Shown here piece by piece: positions 60,021-64,000 of a stretch of 64,000 nt of DNA (position 1 is its first letter; each line of letters opens with the position of its first letter). The position numbers were made by a program, and so were the translations under genes. Origin of the DNA: Rhizophagus irregularis. Its lineage: Eukaryota; Glomeromycota; Glomeromycetes; Glomerales; Glomeraceae. The notes below the pieces were generated by a model that was given only the letters and a program-made list of their open reading frames with translations, ran no database searches and had not been told where the DNA came from. The stretch is from assembly GCF_026210795.1 (NCBI RefSeq), contig NC_089439.1:4526001-4590000 (forward strand), in the 5' to 3' direction.

Positions 60021-60225
60021 GGGGACTGCCAGAAATGACGTCATTTCCTAAGGGGGTTAAGACCATGATGATGTTACACATCTTCCATTTTTAGACACTT
60101 GTAGTTAATATAATTCTAGCCAGAATTATGTTTTAATTTTACATTTCCTAAAATGAATGATGACATGGGGAGGGGGGGGGGTCAAAAATCCTAAAATTTA
60201 AATTACGTCATTTCTGGCCATCCCC
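60021..60225. mobile_element. PIF/Harbinger-like MITE with TAA duplication
   Basis: Both ends begin GGGGA followed within a few bases by GCCAGAAATGACGT, in inverted orientation (left at 60021-60041, right at about 60205-60225), and the arms continue with ATTT. TAA flanks each side (60018-60020 and 60226-60228). A three-base TWA duplication is the hallmark of the PIF/Harbinger group. The interior is noncoding, holds a nine-G run near 60172, and carries AGCCAGAATTATG near 60114. Confidence 0.65.
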
Positions 60226-60590
60226 TAACATGTTATGACGTCATATCAATCGCAGAATGAAACTTAAAAATAAATGAGGAAGATGATATCATTGATCGAG
60301 ATTGCTATTATATATGCAAGTTACTTATTTCGTCTACGTTCATCTATGCTACAGGCCAACCAGATTTAAGAAGAGTTTTCGCATCAAGAAATAGTCATTG
60401 ATCCCAGTACACAAATATTATCACTCGAGTACTTTGACGTTTGTGTGATGTTATGTGATGTACGTAAAGAAAATATCTTTTATTAGAATAAAATGCTCGA
60501 AAAAGTAAGTCTCCCTTAAACGAAAATATAGGAGATCTAACAATGTTCGAAAATATACATTAAACGAAATCTAGGAACTAATATCGAATC
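60226..60590. other. Spacer between a MITE and kinase pseudogene 2
   Basis: No supported gene or RNA. The window 60260-60480 is somewhat GC-richer but without structure that I can name. Confidence 0.4.
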
Positions 60591-61811
60591 TAGGCAAGTT
60601 ATCAATCTTGTTTAAATCAAGCTTGTTTAAATCACAATCTTCTTCGCAATTTGACAAGTCGGAGTCTTCACTTTCCATTTTTTCGCTTATCCCTCCTTCT
60701 TTGGAATAAAAAACAGCTGATGCATTATTGTTTTCGGAATCAATACTTTTAAGTTGTAAATTTACTTGGTGTATATCTGATCGTTTATCCGGTTCGCATT
60801 CCCAACATCCTGTTCGAACGAATCAAATTTAGTTTACTACAAGAATTATTTCCTCAATTAATTTTATAACTTTATACTTACTTTGATATAGCCTAACAAA
60901 TATAGCATTCGTGATTGGAACGGGCTCTTCTCTTACATTAAGGATTTCTAATGTAACAATATGAGGATCTCTTGTTTCAAATTTGAGAGGGGAGGAACGA
61001 CTTGTCAACTCCCAGAACATTACACCTAAACTATATATGTCAGATTTCTCGTCTAACTTGTACGGAATTTATTTATCGAGCATCATAGGATCTACAAAAG
61101 GTATTACACCCATACTTGAGTGTTATAATAACCTGAGCCTTTTAGACATGAACAGCCGAAATCTACTAACTTGGCTGTATCTTTGTGTATTAAAATATTA
61201 TTAGGGTGCTAGAAAAGAAAACGTTAGTCACAAGTTATAGTGATAGTGTATTAAGGTTATTAGACACTATGAATAATTACAAGATCCCCGTGTATGATTC
61301 CCTTTTTATCATGTAACCAACAAGCACTTGCTATTTAGTTGGCTCTTCCATTCAATAGTATTGTTCCTTAGATAACTTCCTAATGTCCCACCATCCACAT
61401 ATTCGAGAATAAGCGAATATTTTTTTCATCTAAGAAAATTACAACACGTTAACGAAATACTTAAATATAGGCATACGTAATTGTTACTCTACCTTCTAAT
61501 TTTGTAACCACGAAATTGAATTATATTTTCATGAGAATTAGCCCTATCGTTAAATAACCCTAGAAAGAAAATAATCTATAAATAATTTATAAATAAGATA
61601 AAAAAATGTTGTTGAGAACACACCTCTTTGTTTTGTAATTGCACATATTGTTGACGTATTCTTCAGAACAGAGCAGATCCTCCAGAGCATAAATCCTGGA
61701 ATCAATATTGTCCCCCAATAATCTATTCAGCCTATCGCTAAATAATCCTCCTATATAAAGTATTTTACGTATTGATGTGCGTATTTGGCGCGCATATTTG
61801 CATTGTACCAA
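60591..61811 (-). pseudogene. TKL-like kinase pseudogene 2
   Basis: The minus-strand order is: an upstream frame with YVNNMCNYKTKR (61690-61620), NDRANSHENIIQFRGYK (near 61555-61505), LILEYVDGGTLGSYLRNN then WKSQLN (near 61420-61340), ACWLHDKKGIIHGDL (near 61335-61280, HGD in place of HRD), HPNNILIHKDTAKLVDFGCS (near 61208-61140), IYSLGVMFWELTSRS (61040-60995), then VRLYQ and CWECEPDKRSDIHQV (near 60880-60770), and an acidic tail ending near 60591. Introns with GT-AG borders can be placed between several blocks. A frameshift inside QLN/ACWLH and stops after KGSGYYN and around the activation segment break the gene. It was a paralogue of pseudogene 1. Confidence 0.7.
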
Positions 61812-61881
61812 TATATAAACAAATGTTAGCCTCCTGTGTAATATAAAAAAAAACCATTTTGATATAAATATCCTTTTATTT

Positions 61882-61916
61882 GGAATTTGTGGCGCAGCAG
61901 AATTTGTGGCGCAGCT
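61882..61916. repeat. Short tandem duplication GAATTTGTGGCGCAGC
   Basis: The 16-17 base unit occurs twice back to back. It resembles the AATTTTGTGGC words at 48720-48910. Noncoding. Confidence 0.7.
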
Positions 61917-62694
61917 CCAAGTAAATGTAGAACGCTAGAAAGTCCAAAGAAACGCTTTGGTAAGAGATGAAAGTATTATAAAATAAAAGGGATTCGTGGT
62001 ATAATTTTCTAAAGCCAAAATAAAAAGTGTTCATAGAATGAAGAAATAAAGCATATATTTTTTTTTTAACACTATCTTATATGAAATGAAAGTGAATAAA
62101 TAAGAGTTTCATTGTAACACTAGGCGTTAAATAATAGCTAGTGAGTCTTATATTTCTCTCTTTTAGTCAAATTATTTTTATAACAAATGTTCGTAAAATT
62201 TAACTACAGGGAAAGAACAACTCGAAAGGCCAAATTGTTGATAAATTTGGTATTGTCATTATTAAATGGCGTGGTGGCGTAATTAATTTTATTTTTCCGG
62301 ATATATGGGTCGTAGTTTTTATCCTTAAAAAATATCCAGACAGAATCATTCAATTTTGATAATAATATCTGATAGTACTTTCACTATTCACTATTATGAT
62401 TTTTTAATTTTGTTTTTATGTTATAATGATAATTTGGACAAAATTTATAGCGCCAGTTGAATTTAAAATTTTATTTTATTAAAAAAGTGATACTGATTTA
62501 TTTAAATATATGTCTTAGTTTAGTTAAGCTAATACTACGAATTTTATTTGTTAAATTTATATATTTCCTATTCGGATTTACACCTATATTATTTTGCAAA
62601 GAATATTAATTATAAAATTTTTTGTTTCGAGCATTTATTTGTAAACGTAAATTAACAACGCATAACTTTCTAAATGTAAATATTAGAACTTGAA
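61917..62694. other. Intergenic AT-rich region
   Basis: No frame, RNA gene or repeat supported apart from homopolymers. Confidence 0.45.
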
Positions 62695-62985
62695 TAGTAT
62701 TGATTTTAATATGATATTAACATATATTTTTCTGTAGTTTTTATCATCCTATTGTTATGATTATAGCTAACCAGAATGAGTTAAATGAGTTGTATCTGGA
62801 CGTTAGTTTTTTTTTATTTTATCATACTACTGTACTATACAATTAACGAGAATTGGTGTATCACTAACGACATAAATGTCACATTTTTATTCCGTAGTTA
62901 AATGATGGACTAATATTGAATGGATCATATTAGCGATCTACTAGAAGTCTAGAAAGAACAGCCACGAATAGAATATGGAATTAAT
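62695..62985. repeat. Dispersed repeat, copy 2 (partner at 49196-49510)
   Basis: Carries the same ordered words as the partner copy, with a roughly 40-base insertion after GAATTGGTGTA. Both are noncoding and in the same orientation. Confidence 0.65.
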
Positions 62986-64000
62986 GACTGACTAAATAAA
63001 AAGAATATGTGAGTGTAAAAAATATTGATATGCATAATTCGTCTAAAATCATTTTTTAACGTCATATTACAAAAATTCCAGATATTCCACGTTTTCTGAA
63101 ATCAAATCAATTTTTTTTAAAAAAAAAAATTATTGAAAATAGATCTAAAATAAAAATGATTTTAGATTAAAATTTAATGTTTAAACTAAGGAAACATTAA
63201 ATTCTGTAATTTTATTGTTTTGTTTGTTTATTTCATTATACCTTTTAAGTGTTTAGTTTTTACATTTTAAACTTCTCTATAAACATGTAAGATGATATCT
63301 TCTAATAAAGTTTCACCTATTCTTCTAAAAAAAGATCCTTTACATTTTTTAGCTTTGCAAAATAAATACTGTACGTGTGAAAAATTACATAAATCTACGG
63401 TATACGACTATACGAGTGCATTTATATTTTTTTTTTATAAAAAATAGCGTATTTATAAAAAAGCATATTTATTTAATTAATAATATTTAATAATATAAAA
63501 ACGTATTTATCCAATTATTAAACATTTAGAATAAATTTATAAATAGTGAAAAACTTCAAAGTCTAAGGTCTAAGAGATCCACTTTGTAAGTAAAGAGAAA
63601 TTCTAAGAAGGAAAAGAACATTAAAACAATGTTCTTAAGATCTTCACACTCTTATATACTTACCACCTCCCTTCCAACATTCCAACATTCAAAACCGGCG
63701 CCTATAAAAAAAATTTAGGAAATATTAGTAAACTTTTTTAAACAAAATGAAAAAAAACTAAAAACTCTTTCTTATTTCAACTAAATAACATAAGGGGTGT
63801 CCTCGAAATTCGAAAGTTTGCAGACTATGATCCCTTTTGTTTATGTGATTTTTTCATAATCCACACCGTGGTACCCAGTTACTCTAGGTAACGTTTATTT
63901 ATCATAATTGGTAATCAGGATCAAGTGTTTGCTTTCATAACGTAAACAGATTTTACGACCCTTTTTATTACTAAAAAAGGAGAACGGCTGGGAAACACTT
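62986..64000. other. AT-rich terminal region, no supported gene
   Basis: The last kilobase has homopolymers and short low-complexity frames only. A small GC-richer part at 63660-63960 shows no recognisable gene within the window. Confidence 0.45.

Noticed and set aside
1-64000. CRISPR arrays, bacterial-style operons or ribosome binding sites
   Set aside because: The window is eukaryotic: spliced genes, retroposed poly(A) inserts and no spaced identical repeats of the CRISPR type.

Overview
The window looks like a stretch of a strongly AT-rich, repeat-dense fungal genome, most likely an arbuscular mycorrhizal fungus close to Rhizophagus irregularis (Glomeromycotina). The support is the gene content. 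It has several members of the expanded TKL-like kinase family whose N-termini carry CxxC pairs and a W-[IF]-x-Y-[ND] motif just before the kinase fold. It also has an F-box protein, a TLDc protein, a Crinkler (CRN) header protein, a MULE transposase, an MLKL-like helical-bundle pseudokinase with a Sel1-like tail, short GT-AG introns, and start codons preceded by T-runs and ACAAAA. This assignment rests on family knowledge; no search was run.

Layout. 1-2.5 kb: nested terminal-inverted-repeat elements, then empty DNA. 2.5-4.0 kb: F-box gene (-). 4.0-10.2 kb: degenerate T-rich repeats, small MITEs, no convincing gene. 10.3 kb: small unknown protein (-). 12.1-14.1 kb: MLKL-like pseudokinase gene (-), broken. 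14.6-15.4 kb: T-rich minisatellite. 16.7-18.4 kb: two-exon cytochrome P450 (-). 21.4-22.1 kb: aldo-keto reductase pseudogene (+). 23.0-25.3 and 31.8-34.1 kb: duplicated nine-exon kinase genes (+), the first with one nonsense codon and the second intact. Between them lie MITEs and an unidentified decayed gene (28.5-29.7 kb). 35.6-37.5 kb: a retroposed, poly(A)-tailed insert with 17-bp target-site duplications, carrying a frameshifted RNA-binding-like ORF. 37.9-39.8 kb: tandem array of four truncated kinase N-lobe modules (+). 41.5-42.8 kb: CRN effector pseudogene with a PD-(D/E)XK-like C-terminus (-). 43.1-43.8 kb: an exon-intron minisatellite that can be read as a small seven-exon gene (+). 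44.4-48.3 kb: a kinase gene with about ten 65-residue double-CxxC repeats (-), split by one frameshift. 52.9-54.7 kb: MULE transposase remnant (-). 56.7-57.8 kb: TLDc gene (+). 58.1-59.2 and 60.6-61.8 kb: two kinase pseudogenes (-). The rest is AT-rich DNA with dispersed repeats.

Biologically, the window shows family expansion and decay rather than a pathway. Kinase signalling modules are being duplicated, truncated and pseudogenised among DNA transposons and a LINE-type retrocopy. The most unusual items are the cassette-exon repeat array at 43.1-43.8 kb, the catalytic-lobe-free kinase module array at 37.9-39.8 kb, the CxxC-repeat kinase at 44-48 kb and the MLKL-like gene at 12-14 kb. Several otherwise coherent genes are interrupted by single-base indels, some in homopolymers, so assembly error must be weighed against true pseudogenisation.
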